Program-made: the position numbers and the translations under genes
Notes under the pieces: generated by a model
What the model saw: only the letters and a program-made list of their open reading frames with translations
Database searches by the model: none
Told to the model about the DNA's origin: nothing
Source: Gammaproteobacteria bacterium
GTDB lineage: Bacteria; Pseudomonadota; Gammaproteobacteria; Steroidobacterales; Woeseiaceae
Assembly: GCA_029881015.1 (NCBI GenBank)
Contig: JAOUNK010000057.1
Location: forward strand, 1-12,605
Direction: 5' to 3'
Length of the DNA stretch: 12,605 nucleotides
Shown here: positions 1 through 6,267 of the stretch, one piece after another
Position numbering within the stretch: position 1 is the first letter of the stretch
Layout: the number at the start of each line of letters is the position of its first letter

Positions 1-225
1 AGGTATCGCGACCCGGTGTTTGCAACGGTCGTCGTATGGGCGGCCTACGGTATCTCCGTAATGCAGTCCGCAATCCTGCCAGTTTCGGGAGCGGCATCGA
101 TGCTGGCATTATTGATGGCAATGCTGGTTGCCATGGAGCTTGCGGCCAGGGCAATTGAATCAATAAAGAAGAGGAACAGAAATGGCGAACGAGGGATACC
201 ACGAGCCCGTGGAAGAGCTCAGTGA
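1..225 (+). CDS. 3' end of a small membrane protein gene (partial)
   Basis: The reading frame is open from the left edge and stops with TGA at 223-225, giving 74 visible residues. It has two hydrophobic stretches, one around VFATVVVWAAYGISV and one around SMLALLMAMLVAMELA, followed by a basic tail with KKRNRN. This fits the last two membrane segments of an inner-membrane protein. The RDPVFA...WA..GI pattern faintly recalls TspO-like tryptophan-rich sensory proteins, but that is a memory-based impression and could be wrong. The last 44 bases overlap the start of the ferritin-like gene at 182, so the two are probably cotranscribed and perhaps translationally coupled. No other function can be read from the fragment. 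Confidence 0.55.
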   Translation, partial: RYRDPVFATVVVWAAYGISVMQSAILPVSGAASMLALLMAMLVAMELAARAIESIKKRNRNGERGIPRARGRAQ

Positions 226-469
226 TGAAACGCGCGACATGCACCGTGCCATCACTTCACTGATGGAAGAACTGGAGGCGGTCGACTGGTACAACCAGCG
301 CGTCGATGCCTGCAGGAACGATGAGCTCCGCGCCATCCTTGCGCACAACCGTGACGAGGAAAAAGAGCACGCGGCCATGGTGCTGGAGTGGATTCGCCGA
401 CAGGACCCGACGTTTGACAAGGAGCTCAGGGACTTCATGTTCAGCGACAAACCGATCGCTCACGATTAG
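182..469 (+). CDS. Encapsulated-ferritin-like protein (EncFtn family) without targeting peptide
   Basis: This 95-residue protein matches the EncFtn ferroxidase family, whose best-known member is from Rhodospirillum rubrum. EncFtn is a two-helix protein that forms a decameric ring, binds iron between subunits and oxidises Fe(II) for storage inside an encapsulin shell. The signature MEELEAVDWY lies at residues 28-37 and HNRDEEKEHAAM at 55-66. Family iron ligands correspond to E30, E60 and H63, with accessory residues E29, E32, W36 and Y37; all are present. Family members destined for encapsulins carry a C-terminal extension with an LGIGSL-type peptide. Here the protein ends at KPIAHD, shortly after the second helix, and a terminator follows instead of an encapsulin gene. 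The ATG at 182 has a good ribosome site (GAGGA, 171-175). Family assignment is firm; the cellular role without a shell is unknown. Confidence 0.9.
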   Translation: MANEGYHEPVEELSDETRDMHRAITSLMEELEAVDWYNQRVDACRNDELRAILAHNRDEEKEHAAMVLEWIRRQDPTFDKELRDFMFSDKPIAHD

Positions 470-496
470 TCCTGGCGAGACCGCGTCCCAGCGAAG

Positions 497-536
497 AAAA
501 AAGCCGCTCAACCCAAAGGCAGAGCGGCTTTTCTTT
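497..536. terminator. Bidirectional intrinsic terminator
   Basis: The seven-base arms GCCGCTC (503-509) and GAGCGGC (522-528) form a hairpin. A run of six A precedes it and TTTTCTTT follows it. On the + strand it ends the ferritin-like unit. On the - strand the A run becomes a T tract and ends the tRNA-Pro transcript. Confidence 0.88.
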
Positions 537-544
537 GTCGAGAA

Positions 545-621
545 TGGTCGGGGCGAGAAGATTCGAACTTCCGACCCCCACAACCCCATTGTGGTGCGCT
601 ACCAGGCTGCGCTACGCCCCG
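545..621 (-). tRNA. tRNA-Pro (anticodon GGG)
   Basis: The - strand folds as a complete cloverleaf of 77 nt including an encoded CCA (545-547). The acceptor arms are CGGGGCG (621-615) and CGCCCCG (555-549), with discriminator A at 548. The D arm is of the GTAGCGCAGCCTGG type usual for proline tRNAs. The anticodon stem CCACA/TGTGG encloses the loop ATGGGGT, giving anticodon GGG for CCC and CCU codons. It closely resembles Escherichia coli tRNA-Pro(GGG). Its position just after the ihfA-merR pair is a familiar arrangement in Gammaproteobacteria. Confidence 0.96.
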
Positions 622-653
622 ACCGTGGTCTGCAACGATAACAGACGGCGGCA

Positions 654-682
654 ATGATACTTGCCACTGCTACAGGATGGAA
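654..682 (-). promoter_or_regulatory. Possible sigma-70 promoter for tRNA-Pro
   Basis: On the - strand TATCAT (659-654) matches five of six -10 consensus bases. Seventeen bases upstream lies TTCCAT (682-677), a poor -35. Transcription would start near 647, about 25 nt before the tRNA. The tRNA could instead be cotranscribed from the merR gene that ends at 694. Confidence 0.4.
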
Positions 683-693
683 GAAGTGATTTT

Positions 694-1050
694 TTAGCGG
701 CGCAGAATCTTAAGGACTTGTTCAAGTTCCATGCGTATCTGCTTGATTATCTGCTGACTTTGCGTCACATCTGACTTGGCATCGTCGCCGGTCAGGCGCT
801 GCCTGGCACCACCGATCGTGAAACCCTCGTCGTAGAGGAGACTCCTGATCTGGCGAATGATCAGAACGTCCTGACGCTGATAGTAACGGCGGTTACCCCG
901 ACGCTTTACAGGTTTCAGTTGCGGGAACTCCTGCTCCCAATACCTGAGTACGTGCGGCTTGACCGCACAAAGGTCGCTCACTTCGCCGATGGTGAAGTAG
1001 CGCTTCCCAGGAATTGGAGGTAGTTCGTCGTTATTCCCCGGTTCCAGCAT
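694..1050 (-). CDS. MerR-family transcriptional regulator of the ihfA neighbourhood
   Basis: This 118-residue protein has an N-terminal MerR-type winged helix-turn-helix. The segment KRYFTIGEVS (16-25) is followed by VLRYWEQEFPQLKP (34-47), the RGNRRYY wing (51-57) and DEGFTIGGARQRL (74-86), so the DNA-binding domain spans about residues 17-88. Residues 95-118 form a short amphipathic helix that could dimerise as a coiled coil. There is no C-terminal effector domain, and the single cysteine (C28) makes a metal-sensor role unlikely. The ATG lies inside the end of ihfA with a 20-base overlap, which implies coupled translation. A small MerR protein in this place is widely conserved in Gammaproteobacteria and often annotated only as a MerR regulator; its targets are not known to me. 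Confidence 0.9.
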   Translation of the reverse strand: MLEPGNNDELPPIPGKRYFTIGEVSDLCAVKPHVLRYWEQEFPQLKPVKRRGNRRYYQRQDVLIIRQIRSLLYDEGFTIGGARQRLTGDDAKSDVTQSQQIIKQIRMELEQVLKILRR

Positions 1051-1330
1051 ATGCTTCCACTCGGGCCTTTAGTTTTTGTCCTGGTCGAAAAGTCACAACG
1101 CGACGTGCGCTGATCGGAATTTCTTCCCCCGTTTTCGGGTTTCTGCCTGGACGTTCTTTTTTATCCCGAAGATCAAAATTCCCGAATCCGGAAAGTTTGA
1201 CTTGCTCCCCAACTGCGAGTGATGCACGCAGCTCCTCAAAATACAAATCGACCAACTCGCGAGCTTCTCTTTTGTTGAGACCCAGCTCATTGAACAACGA
1301 CTCGGCCATGTCTGCTTTGGTCAGTGCCAT
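1031..1330 (-). CDS. ihfA: Integration host factor subunit alpha
   Basis: The 99-residue product is a full-length IHF-alpha of the DNABII family. Together with IHF-beta it bends DNA sharply at specific sites and acts in recombination, replication start and transcription. The N-terminal helices start ALTKADMAESLF. The SGFGNF turn is at 47-52 and the RNPKTGEEIPI arm at 63-73. P65 is the proline that intercalates between base pairs. The subunit is alpha rather than beta or HU, judging by the N-terminus, the length and the position directly after pheT, the classical pheST-ihfA order. The gap from pheT is six bases, so it belongs to the translation operon transcript, and its end overlaps the merR gene by 20 bases. 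No clear internal promoter was seen. Confidence 0.97.
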   Translation of the reverse strand: MALTKADMAESLFNELGLNKREARELVDLYFEELRASLAVGEQVKLSGFGNFDLRDKKERPGRNPKTGEEIPISARRVVTFRPGQKLKARVEAYAGTGE

Positions 1331-1336
1331 CGGGAA

Positions 1337-3715
1337 TCAGTCTCTTAAATACGCAGCGAATTTATCTTCTAGTTTGGCGATCGCGGCAGCCATTGCGGTG
1401 TCCGCATCATCGTCAGTAAGGGTGCGGGATGTTTCCTGCAAAATCAAGCCTATTGCTATGCTTTTTCGCCCTGCTTCTATTTTATCGCCCCGGTAAATGT
1501 CAAATATCCTGACATCCCGAATCAGATCGGGAGCGGACGCGGCGACAGCATCGGCGAGTTCGGCGGCCGTGACTTTCTCATCGACCACGACTGCGATATC
1601 GCGGCGGATTGCCGGGAACCTGGAGATAACATCGGCCGACGGTGACGAAGACGCGAGTGCTTTTTCGACATCGAGTTCGAAAACGTAGGCCGGTTTCTTC
1701 AGGTCATAGTCCTTCACAAGGCGCGGATGCAACTTGCCGACCAAACCGATGACCTCGTCGCCGCGACGAATCGCGGCGGCCTGCCCCGGCTGTAGCGCCG
1801 GATGTTCAATTGCCGCAAAACGCACATCGGACGTGTTGCCCGTGAGCGCGAGTACGGCTTCCACATCCGACTTCACGTCAAAGAAATCGACGTTTTCTGC
1901 CTTGGCGCCCCATTGCTCCGGCACAACCGGCCCGGCAATAAGCCCGGCAAGTCGGACGACCTCTTCATGCGCATCCAGAGTACCGTGGTAGGAACGACTC
2001 GTTTCGAACAGTCGCACACGATCCTGCTGACGAGCCATATTGGTGGACGCAGCGGCCACCAGGCCCGGCCACAGGGAGGCCCTCATGACCGAGAGTTCCG
2101 ACGAGATCGGATTGCTCAGCACGAGCGCCGAATCGTGGCCTGTGAATTTTGCGTTCGCTTCGGGATCGATAAAGCTGTAGGTCACGATTTCCTGGTAGTC
2201 CCGCCCGATCAGCGTCGCGGCCGCACGTTCCGTGTCGATCCGGGACTCGGTCACGGTCTCCAGCGGCGACTGCGCCGCCAGGGTAATCTCGGGGATCGAA
2301 TCGTACCCGTGGATCCGCGCGACTTCTTCGATCAGGTCGACCTCGTATTGGATATCGAAGCGATGACTCGGTGCGGTAACGCTCCATCCATCGGCCGTCG
2401 GCACGACCTCAAGCTGCAGGCTTGCGAGGATCTGTGTAACTTCGGCAGCATCGATTTCAAGACCTAGCAAGTGCGCCAGGCGGCTCTTGCGCAGGACGAT
2501 CGTCTCGCGCTTTGGCAAATGCTCTTGCGCGGAGTCGACGACCAGTGGGCCTGCATCGCCGCCTGCGATTTCAAGCAGCAATTGCGTGGCCCGCTCAACC
2601 GCGCGACCCTGCCCCTCCGGATCGACGCCACGCTCGAAACGCAACGACGCGTCGGTGTGCATGCCGTAATTTCGGGCCCTGCCGGCCATGAAATCCTGGG
2701 GCCAGAATGCAGCTTCGAAGAACACGTCGGTCGTCGTAGCCGATACGGCCGTGCTGAGCCCGCCCATGATCCCGGCGATGCCGATGGGGCCGCTGTCGTC
2801 GGTGATGATCAGCGTGTCGTCACGCAGCTCCATTTCTTTTGCGTCCAGCAGCGTTACTTTCTCGCCCGTTTTGGCAAGACGCGGCCGGATCGGACCCGTC
2901 AGGAGCGCCGCATCGTACGCGTGCAGTGGCTGTCCCATTTCGAGCATGACGTAATTGGTGATATCGACCACGGGCGAAATGCCGCGCAAACCGGCTCGGC
3001 GCAGGCGCTCGACCATCCAGAGGGGCGACTTCGCCGCAGGGTCGATACCGCGAATGACTCGACCGGCAAATCGCGGGCAACCCGCAGGCTCGACCAGTTC
3101 GACAGGATGGGTGTCTTCAATCGTGGCGGCAACCGGAGCGACATCGGGGTTTGTGAGCGCGGCGCCTGTCAATGCCGCTACATCCCGGGCAATACCCAGG
3201 ACGCTGAAACAGTCGCCGCGATTCGGCGTCAGGTCGAGATCGATAATCGCATCCGGCAACGCGAGCAGATCCACAAGTGGCGTGCCAACCTCGGCATCGG
3301 CAGGCAGCTCCATGATCCCGTCGGACTCGTCACCCAGTCCCAGCTCGACCGCCGAGCACAGCATACCGTTCGATACCACGCCGCGAATTTTTGCCTTGCG
3401 GAGCTTCAAACCATTGGGCAACGTAACGCCTGGCTTCGCAAGCGGGGTTTTCAGGCCACGGCGAACATTTGGCGCCCCGCAGACTATGTCGATGAGTTCA
3501 TCGCCACCATCCGTCACCTTGCAGACGCTCAGCCTGTCCGCATCCGGGTGTACGTCGCATTCGACCACCTCGGCAATAACGACGTCGGCGATGCCGGCCC
3601 CTTCGTAATCAATGGCGTCGACTTCGTGCCCGAGCATGGTCAGTTGATGACCGAGTTCTTCTGTCGTCAGTTCGGGACTGACCCACTCACGTAACCAGGA
3701 TTCTGCAATCTTCAT
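1337..3715 (-). CDS. pheT: Phenylalanine--tRNA ligase beta subunit
   Basis: The 792-residue protein is the large subunit of the cytoplasmic (alpha-beta)2 PheRS that charges tRNA-Phe; Escherichia coli PheT has 795. In order it shows an OB-fold tRNA-binding domain (about 40-150), a B3/B4 editing domain that hydrolyses mischarged Tyr-tRNA-Phe (about 205-380, with GMQ/GQPLHAYD-type motifs), a B5 domain (about 400-475), a catalytic-like core and a C-terminal anticodon-binding FDX-ACB domain (about 698-791, starting SRFPAIRRDIAV). The ATG at 3715 is preceded by AGGTAA, which overlaps the pheS stop, with a five-base gap, so the two subunits are translated together. A long open frame on the opposite strand of this gene is a shadow of its codon use. 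Nothing appears missing or truncated. Confidence 0.98.
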   Translation of the reverse strand: MKIAESWLREWVSPELTTEELGHQLTMLGHEVDAIDYEGAGIADVVIAEVVECDVHPDADRLSVCKVTDGGDELIDIVCGAPNVRRGLKTPLAKPGVTLPNGLKLRKAKIRGVVSNGMLCSAVELGLGDESDGIMELPADAEVGTPLVDLLALPDAIIDLDLTPNRGDCFSVLGIARDVAALTGAALTNPDVAPVAATIEDTHPVELVEPAGCPRFAGRVIRGIDPAAKSPLWMVERLRRAGLRGISPVVDITNYVMLEMGQPLHAYDAALLTGPIRPRLAKTGEKVTLLDAKEMELRDDTLIITDDSGPIGIAGIMGGLSTAVSATTTDVFFEAAFWPQDFMAGRARNYGMHTDASLRFERGVDPEGQGRAVERATQLLLEIAGGDAGPLVVDSAQEHLPKRETIVLRKSRLAHLLGLEIDAAEVTQILASLQLEVVPTADGWSVTAPSHRFDIQYEVDLIEEVARIHGYDSIPEITLAAQSPLETVTESRIDTERAAATLIGRDYQEIVTYSFIDPEANAKFTGHDSALVLSNPISSELSVMRASLWPGLVAAASTNMARQQDRVRLFETSRSYHGTLDAHEEVVRLAGLIAGPVVPEQWGAKAENVDFFDVKSDVEAVLALTGNTSDVRFAAIEHPALQPGQAAAIRRGDEVIGLVGKLHPRLVKDYDLKKPAYVFELDVEKALASSSPSADVISRFPAIRRDIAVVVDEKVTAAELADAVAASAPDLIRDVRIFDIYRGDKIEAGRKSIAIGLILQETSRTLTDDDADTAMAAAIAKLEDKFAAYLRD

Positions 3716-3720
3716 CGCGC

Positions 3721-4704
3721 TTACCTGAACTGCTGCAGGAATCGAAGGTCGTTCTCAAAGAACGTGCGCAGGTCCGTCACGCCGTAACGTAACATCGCGA
3801 GGCGCTCGATCCCGATACCGAACGCGTAGCCGGTGTATTTTTCCGGGTCCACGCCGGCCGCCTCGAGGACGTTGGGGTGCACCATGCCGCAGCCGAGGAT
3901 TTCGAGCCATTTCCCTTCGCCCCAGGACACGTCAACCTCAGCCGACGGCTCCGTGAACGGAAAATAGCTGGGCCGGAACCGGAGTTCGGCCTTGCGCTCG
4001 AAATACGCCTCGACGAATTGATGCAGCACGGCCTTCAGGTGGGCGAAACTAATATGCTCATCGATAACGAGCCCTTCGACCTGGTGAAACATCGGCGTGT
4101 GTGTCTGGTCGGAGTCGCAGCGATACACACGGCCGGGCGCGATGATCTTGATCGGCACGCCTTCCTTGACGATCGAGCGAATCTGCACCGGCGATGTATG
4201 CGTTCTCAGGAGTTTGCCGCCCGGGAAATAGAACGTGTCATGCATGGCGCGCGCCGGGTGGTTTTCCGGAATATTCAGGGCCGTGAAGTTATGAAAATCG
4301 TCCTCGATCTCCGGCCCCGAACGAACGCCGAATCCGGCATTCTTGAAGATTTTCTCGATGCGCAGCATGGCCCGCGTCACGGGATGGTAGCCACCGATCG
4401 AGGCGCCCCTGCCCGGGAGCGTAACATCGACCGCATCTGCCGCGAGCTTCGCCTGCAGTGCCGCCGCCTCGAGCGCTTCGCGACGCGCAGTCAGACGCGA
4501 CTGCACCTCCTGCTTGGCCTGGTTGATCTCCTGGCCGGCCGCGGAGCGTTCCTCGGCCGGCAAAGACCCCAGGGTCTTCAGACGCGCCGTGATTTCACCT
4601 TTCTTGCCGAGAAATGAGACCCGGACCGCGTCTAGTGCGGCGAGGTCGTTCGCTGCATCGATATCCGACGCAGCCTTGGAGATAAGGTCGCTCAGGGAGG
4701 TCAT
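3721..4704 (-). CDS. pheS: Phenylalanine--tRNA ligase alpha subunit
   Basis: Starting at the ATG at 4704 the protein has 327 residues, the same as Escherichia coli PheS, and its N-terminus aligns residue by residue. The frame is open further upstream into rplT, but those codons make no homologous sequence. The N-terminal coiled coil that binds tRNA covers about residues 1-90. Catalytic class II motifs follow: HPARAMHDTFY (149-159), motif 2 around FRPSYFPFTEPSAEVD (243-258) and motif 3 AFGIGIERL (294-302). A294 corresponds to the pocket residue that sets phenylalanine specificity. It is the catalytic subunit and works with PheT. No convincing Shine-Dalgarno site precedes the ATG, and the 49-base gap after rplT carries an 11-bp hairpin, so expression may be modulated there. 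Confidence 0.98.
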   Translation of the reverse strand: MTSLSDLISKAASDIDAANDLAALDAVRVSFLGKKGEITARLKTLGSLPAEERSAAGQEINQAKQEVQSRLTARREALEAAALQAKLAADAVDVTLPGRGASIGGYHPVTRAMLRIEKIFKNAGFGVRSGPEIEDDFHNFTALNIPENHPARAMHDTFYFPGGKLLRTHTSPVQIRSIVKEGVPIKIIAPGRVYRCDSDQTHTPMFHQVEGLVIDEHISFAHLKAVLHQFVEAYFERKAELRFRPSYFPFTEPSAEVDVSWGEGKWLEILGCGMVHPNVLEAAGVDPEKYTGYAFGIGIERLAMLRYGVTDLRTFFENDLRFLQQFR

Positions 4705-4706
4705 GG

Positions 4707-4743
4707 CTGTCGGAACAGGCCGGCCGGGCTTCGCCCGACCGGC
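4707..4743 (-). promoter_or_regulatory. Strong RNA hairpin in the rplT-pheS gap
   Basis: In the transcript, 4743-4733 can pair with 4729-4719 in an 11-bp stem (one G-U pair) closed by a three-base loop. A second small hairpin, CTGT-TCCG-ACAG (4718-4707), sits just before the pheS start. There is no T tract, so it is not a simple terminator. It could be an mRNA processing or stability element, or could shape pheS translation, since no clear ribosome site is visible. Confidence 0.6.
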
Positions 4744-4753
4744 GCAGTCGATC

Positions 4754-5125
4754 TTAACTGGCAGCTTGCTGTTCGAGACCTGCCTTCGCGGCTGCGGCAA
4801 TCGCACCAAACCCTTCCGGATCGTGGACAGCGATGTCAGCCAGGACCTTGCGGTCGACTTCGATCTCGGCCTTGTGCAGACCATTGATCAGGCGACTGTA
4901 GGACAGGCCGTGCAAACGCGCAGCGGCGTTGATGCGCGTGATCCACAGCGAGCGGAACTGGCGCTTGCGCTGGCGGCGATCACGGTAGGCGTATTGTCCT
5001 GCCTTGATAACGGCTTGCTTCGCCGTCTTGAATAATTTGGAACGCGCGCCGTAGTAGCCCTTCGCTTTACCGAGGACCTTCTTATGGCGGGCTTTGGCGG
5101 TTACGCCACGTTTTACTCGTGCCAT
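4754..5125 (-). CDS. rplT: Large ribosomal subunit protein L20
   Basis: The 123-residue basic protein is L20 (bL20), an early-assembling 23S rRNA-binding protein. In Gammaproteobacteria it also represses translation of its own operon. It begins MARVKRGV and has the long basic N-terminal helix region with KGYYGARS (23-30) and RDRRQRKRQFR (48-58). The globular C-terminal domain carries LHGLSYSRLINGL (71-83). It is a few residues longer than the Escherichia coli protein (118) owing to an alanine-rich tail. AGGAG lies about nine bases upstream of the ATG at 5125. The gene follows rpmI by 14 bases. Confidence 0.98.
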   Translation of the reverse strand: MARVKRGVTAKARHKKVLGKAKGYYGARSKLFKTAKQAVIKAGQYAYRDRRQRKRQFRSLWITRINAAARLHGLSYSRLINGLHKAEIEVDRKVLADIAVHDPEGFGAIAAAAKAGLEQQAAS

Positions 5126-5139
5126 CTCTCAATCTCCTC

Positions 5140-5337
5140 TTAGCTGTACGGAAGCATGCGCTTCACGGCTTTCACATCGGCATCTGCGACTTGCAGCGTG
5201 TTGCCGAGTTGACGTTTGCGCTTGGACTTCTTTTTAGTAAGGATGTGATTGAGATGGGCCTGGGAGCGCTTGAAGCCACCCTTGCCCGTCTTCTTGAAGC
5301 GCTTGGCGGCGCCCCGATTCGTCTTCATCTTGGACAT
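5140..5337 (-). CDS. rpmI: Large ribosomal subunit protein L35
   Basis: This 65-residue, highly basic protein is L35 (bL35), matching the family's usual length. It starts MSKMKTNRGAAKRFKKT and carries KRSQAHLNHILTKK (23-36), both hallmarks of L35. The ATG at 5337 has AAGGAAAG upstream. It lies between infC and rplT in the usual order and is probably translated from the same RNA. The 126-base leader before it is where L20 binds to repress rpmI-rplT translation in Escherichia coli. Confidence 0.97.
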   Translation of the reverse strand: MSKMKTNRGAAKRFKKTGKGGFKRSQAHLNHILTKKKSKRKRQLGNTLQVADADVKAVKRMLPYS

Positions 5338-5463
5338 CGTGCTTTCCTTTTTTGGCCTTGCAGCGTACCTGAACCGGGAATCAACCCGGTCGTCGCGGCA
5401 GGCGGATTAATGACCCGAAACCGGGCCGTTACTCGCTTTTTATTCGGTGCGGTAGCCTGGCGC
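5338..5463 (-). promoter_or_regulatory. infC-rpmI intergenic leader, candidate L20 autoregulatory element
   Basis: This 126-base gap lies where Escherichia coli has its L20 repression site. In the RNA, ACCGGG (5390-5385) can pair with CCCGGT at 5378-5373, making a local hairpin with loop TTGATT. It can instead pair with the upstream CCCGGT at 5425-5420, which itself can fold with CGGG at 5417-5414. Two mutually exclusive pairings of this kind suit a switch or pseudoknot. The role is inferred from position and pairing; L20 binding is not shown. Confidence 0.5.
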
Positions 5464-5982
5464 CTAGTGTTTCTTTGGCGCTATGACCTGGACCATCTGC
5501 CGCCCTTCCATCTGGGGCATCTGCTCCACCGAACCGTAGTCTTCCAGGTCATCTCTGACCCTGGCCAGGAGTTGCGCACCCAGTTCCCTGTGTGCCATTT
5601 CCCGACCGCGGAATCTCAAGGTGACTTTCGTTTTGTCACCGTTCTCAAGAAACTCCTTGAGCTTCCTGAGCTTGATCTGGTAATCGCCTTCGTCCGTTCC
5701 CGGGCGGAACTTGATTTCCTTTACATGAACCTGCTTTTGTTTGCGTTTCGCAGACTGGTTTTTCTTGTTCTGCTCGAACAGGTACTTACCAAAATCCATA
5801 ATGCGGCATACCGGGGGCTCCGCCATCGGGGACACTTCAACCAGGTCGAGCCCTTCTTCTTTGGCCAAACTGATCGCTGCCGTGATACTCATGACCCCTG
5901 CCTGCTCACCGTCCGAGCCGATAACCCGCACCTGGGTAGCCTCGATTTCATCATTGCGCCTTACGCGCTTTGTAACTGCGAT
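5464..5982 (-). CDS. infC: Translation initiation factor IF-3, probable AUC start
   Basis: IF3 binds the 30S subunit, blocks premature 50S joining and proofreads the start codon. Domains are an N-terminal domain (about 1-75, with SPMAEPPVCRIMDFGK at 51-66), a lysine-rich linker, and a C-terminal domain with KEIKFRPGTDEGDYQ (88-102) and RFRGREMAH (123-131), ending IAPKKH. No ATG or GTG exists between the in-frame upstream stop and the conserved region. TTG at 5988-5986 is only two bases from the GGAGG site (5995-5991). ATC at 5982-5980 has an ideal eight-base spacer and gives 172 residues. Rare AUU-type starts are typical of infC and underlie its autoregulation, so I annotate ATC. The TTG start would add two residues. 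Confidence 0.95.
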   Translation of the reverse strand: MAVTKRVRRNDEIEATQVRVIGSDGEQAGVMSITAAISLAKEEGLDLVEVSPMAEPPVCRIMDFGKYLFEQNKKNQSAKRKQKQVHVKEIKFRPGTDEGDYQIKLRKLKEFLENGDKTKVTLRFRGREMAHRELGAQLLARVRDDLEDYGSVEQMPQMEGRQMVQVIAPKKH

Positions 5983-5990
5983 ACCCAAAT

Positions 5991-5995
5991 CCTCC
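5991..5995 (-). promoter_or_regulatory. infC: infC ribosome binding site that decides the start
   Basis: GGAGG on the - strand is separated by eight bases from ATC (5982-5980) but by only two from TTG (5988-5986). The spacing favours initiation at ATC. Confidence 0.75.
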
Positions 5996-6059
5996 GCAAA
6001 TTCAACATCTTAAGCCGCAATGACCAACGGGAAACTGCCGCAGTCACAGCGGGAACGCG

Positions 6060-6088
6060 ATTCTAATAAGCCTGCGCGCAGGAAACAA
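6060..6088 (-). promoter_or_regulatory. Sigma-70 promoter of the infC operon
   Basis: On the - strand TTGTTT (6088-6083), a 17-base spacer and TAGAAT (6065-6060) form a good promoter. Upstream, 6118-6099 is very A/T-rich and may act as an UP element. The bases after the -10 box (CGCGTTCCCG) are GC-rich, as in stringently controlled promoters. Transcription would start near 6053, about 70 nt before infC. Assigned by eye. Confidence 0.6.
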
Positions 6089-6137
6089 CCTCGGAAACCC
6101 TAATTTTCTTAAAAAAATCAGGTGCTTTTTCCGAGAA

Positions 6138-6212
6138 TGGTGGGCGATGCGGGTTTCGAACCTGCGACCTCCACGATGTCAACGTGGCGCTCTACCCCTG
6201 AGCTAATCGCCC
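6138..6212 (-). tRNA. tRNA-Val (anticodon GAC)
   Basis: The - strand gives a full cloverleaf of 75 nt with encoded CCA (6140-6138). Acceptor arms GGGCGAT (6212-6206) and ATCGCCC (6148-6142) pair perfectly, with discriminator A at 6141. The anticodon stem CCACG/CGTGG closes the loop TTGACAT, so the anticodon is GAC, reading GUC and GUU. The T arm contains GGTTCGAAACC. It lies between uvrB and infC with no clear terminator after it, so transcripts might continue into infC. Confidence 0.96.
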
Positions 6213-6232
6213 TTGCTCTCGAAGGGACGCGT

Positions 6233-6261
6233 AAGATACTGAACGGACTGTGCGACTGCAA
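6233..6261 (-). promoter_or_regulatory. Probable promoter of tRNA-Val
   Basis: TTGCAG (6261-6256) and TATCTT (6238-6233) on the - strand are 17 bases apart. They are followed by a GC-rich discriminator (ACGCGTCCC). Transcription would start near 6226, about 14 nt before the tRNA. The site lies just after the uvrB stop codon. Confidence 0.5.
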
Positions 6262-6267
6262 GGCCTT

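Noticed and set aside
470..496. Possible encoded targeting tail for the ferritin-like protein past its stop
   Set aside because: Translation past TAG gives a basic sequence unlike the LGIGSL-type peptide, so no frameshifted or readthrough tail is evident.
2471..3694. Long + strand ORF (407 codons) opposite pheT
   Set aside because: It lies wholly antisense to a complete pheT, its residues are rich in Arg, Gln and Asp without domain-like pattern, and such frames are common opposite GC-rich genes.
4705..4884. Longer pheS start inside rplT
   Set aside because: The extra 60 codons overlap L20 coding sequence and have no counterpart in PheS; ATG 4704 gives the exact family length.
5119..6066. 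+ strand ORF of 315 codons opposite rpmI, the leader and infC
   Set aside because: Antisense to conserved ribosomal and initiation-factor genes, with no recognisable family.
6090..6135. Eight-bp inverted repeat CTCGGAAA/TTTCCGAG considered as terminator of tRNA-Val
   Set aside because: The loop is 30 bases, the stem is not followed by a T tract, and the T run lies inside the loop.
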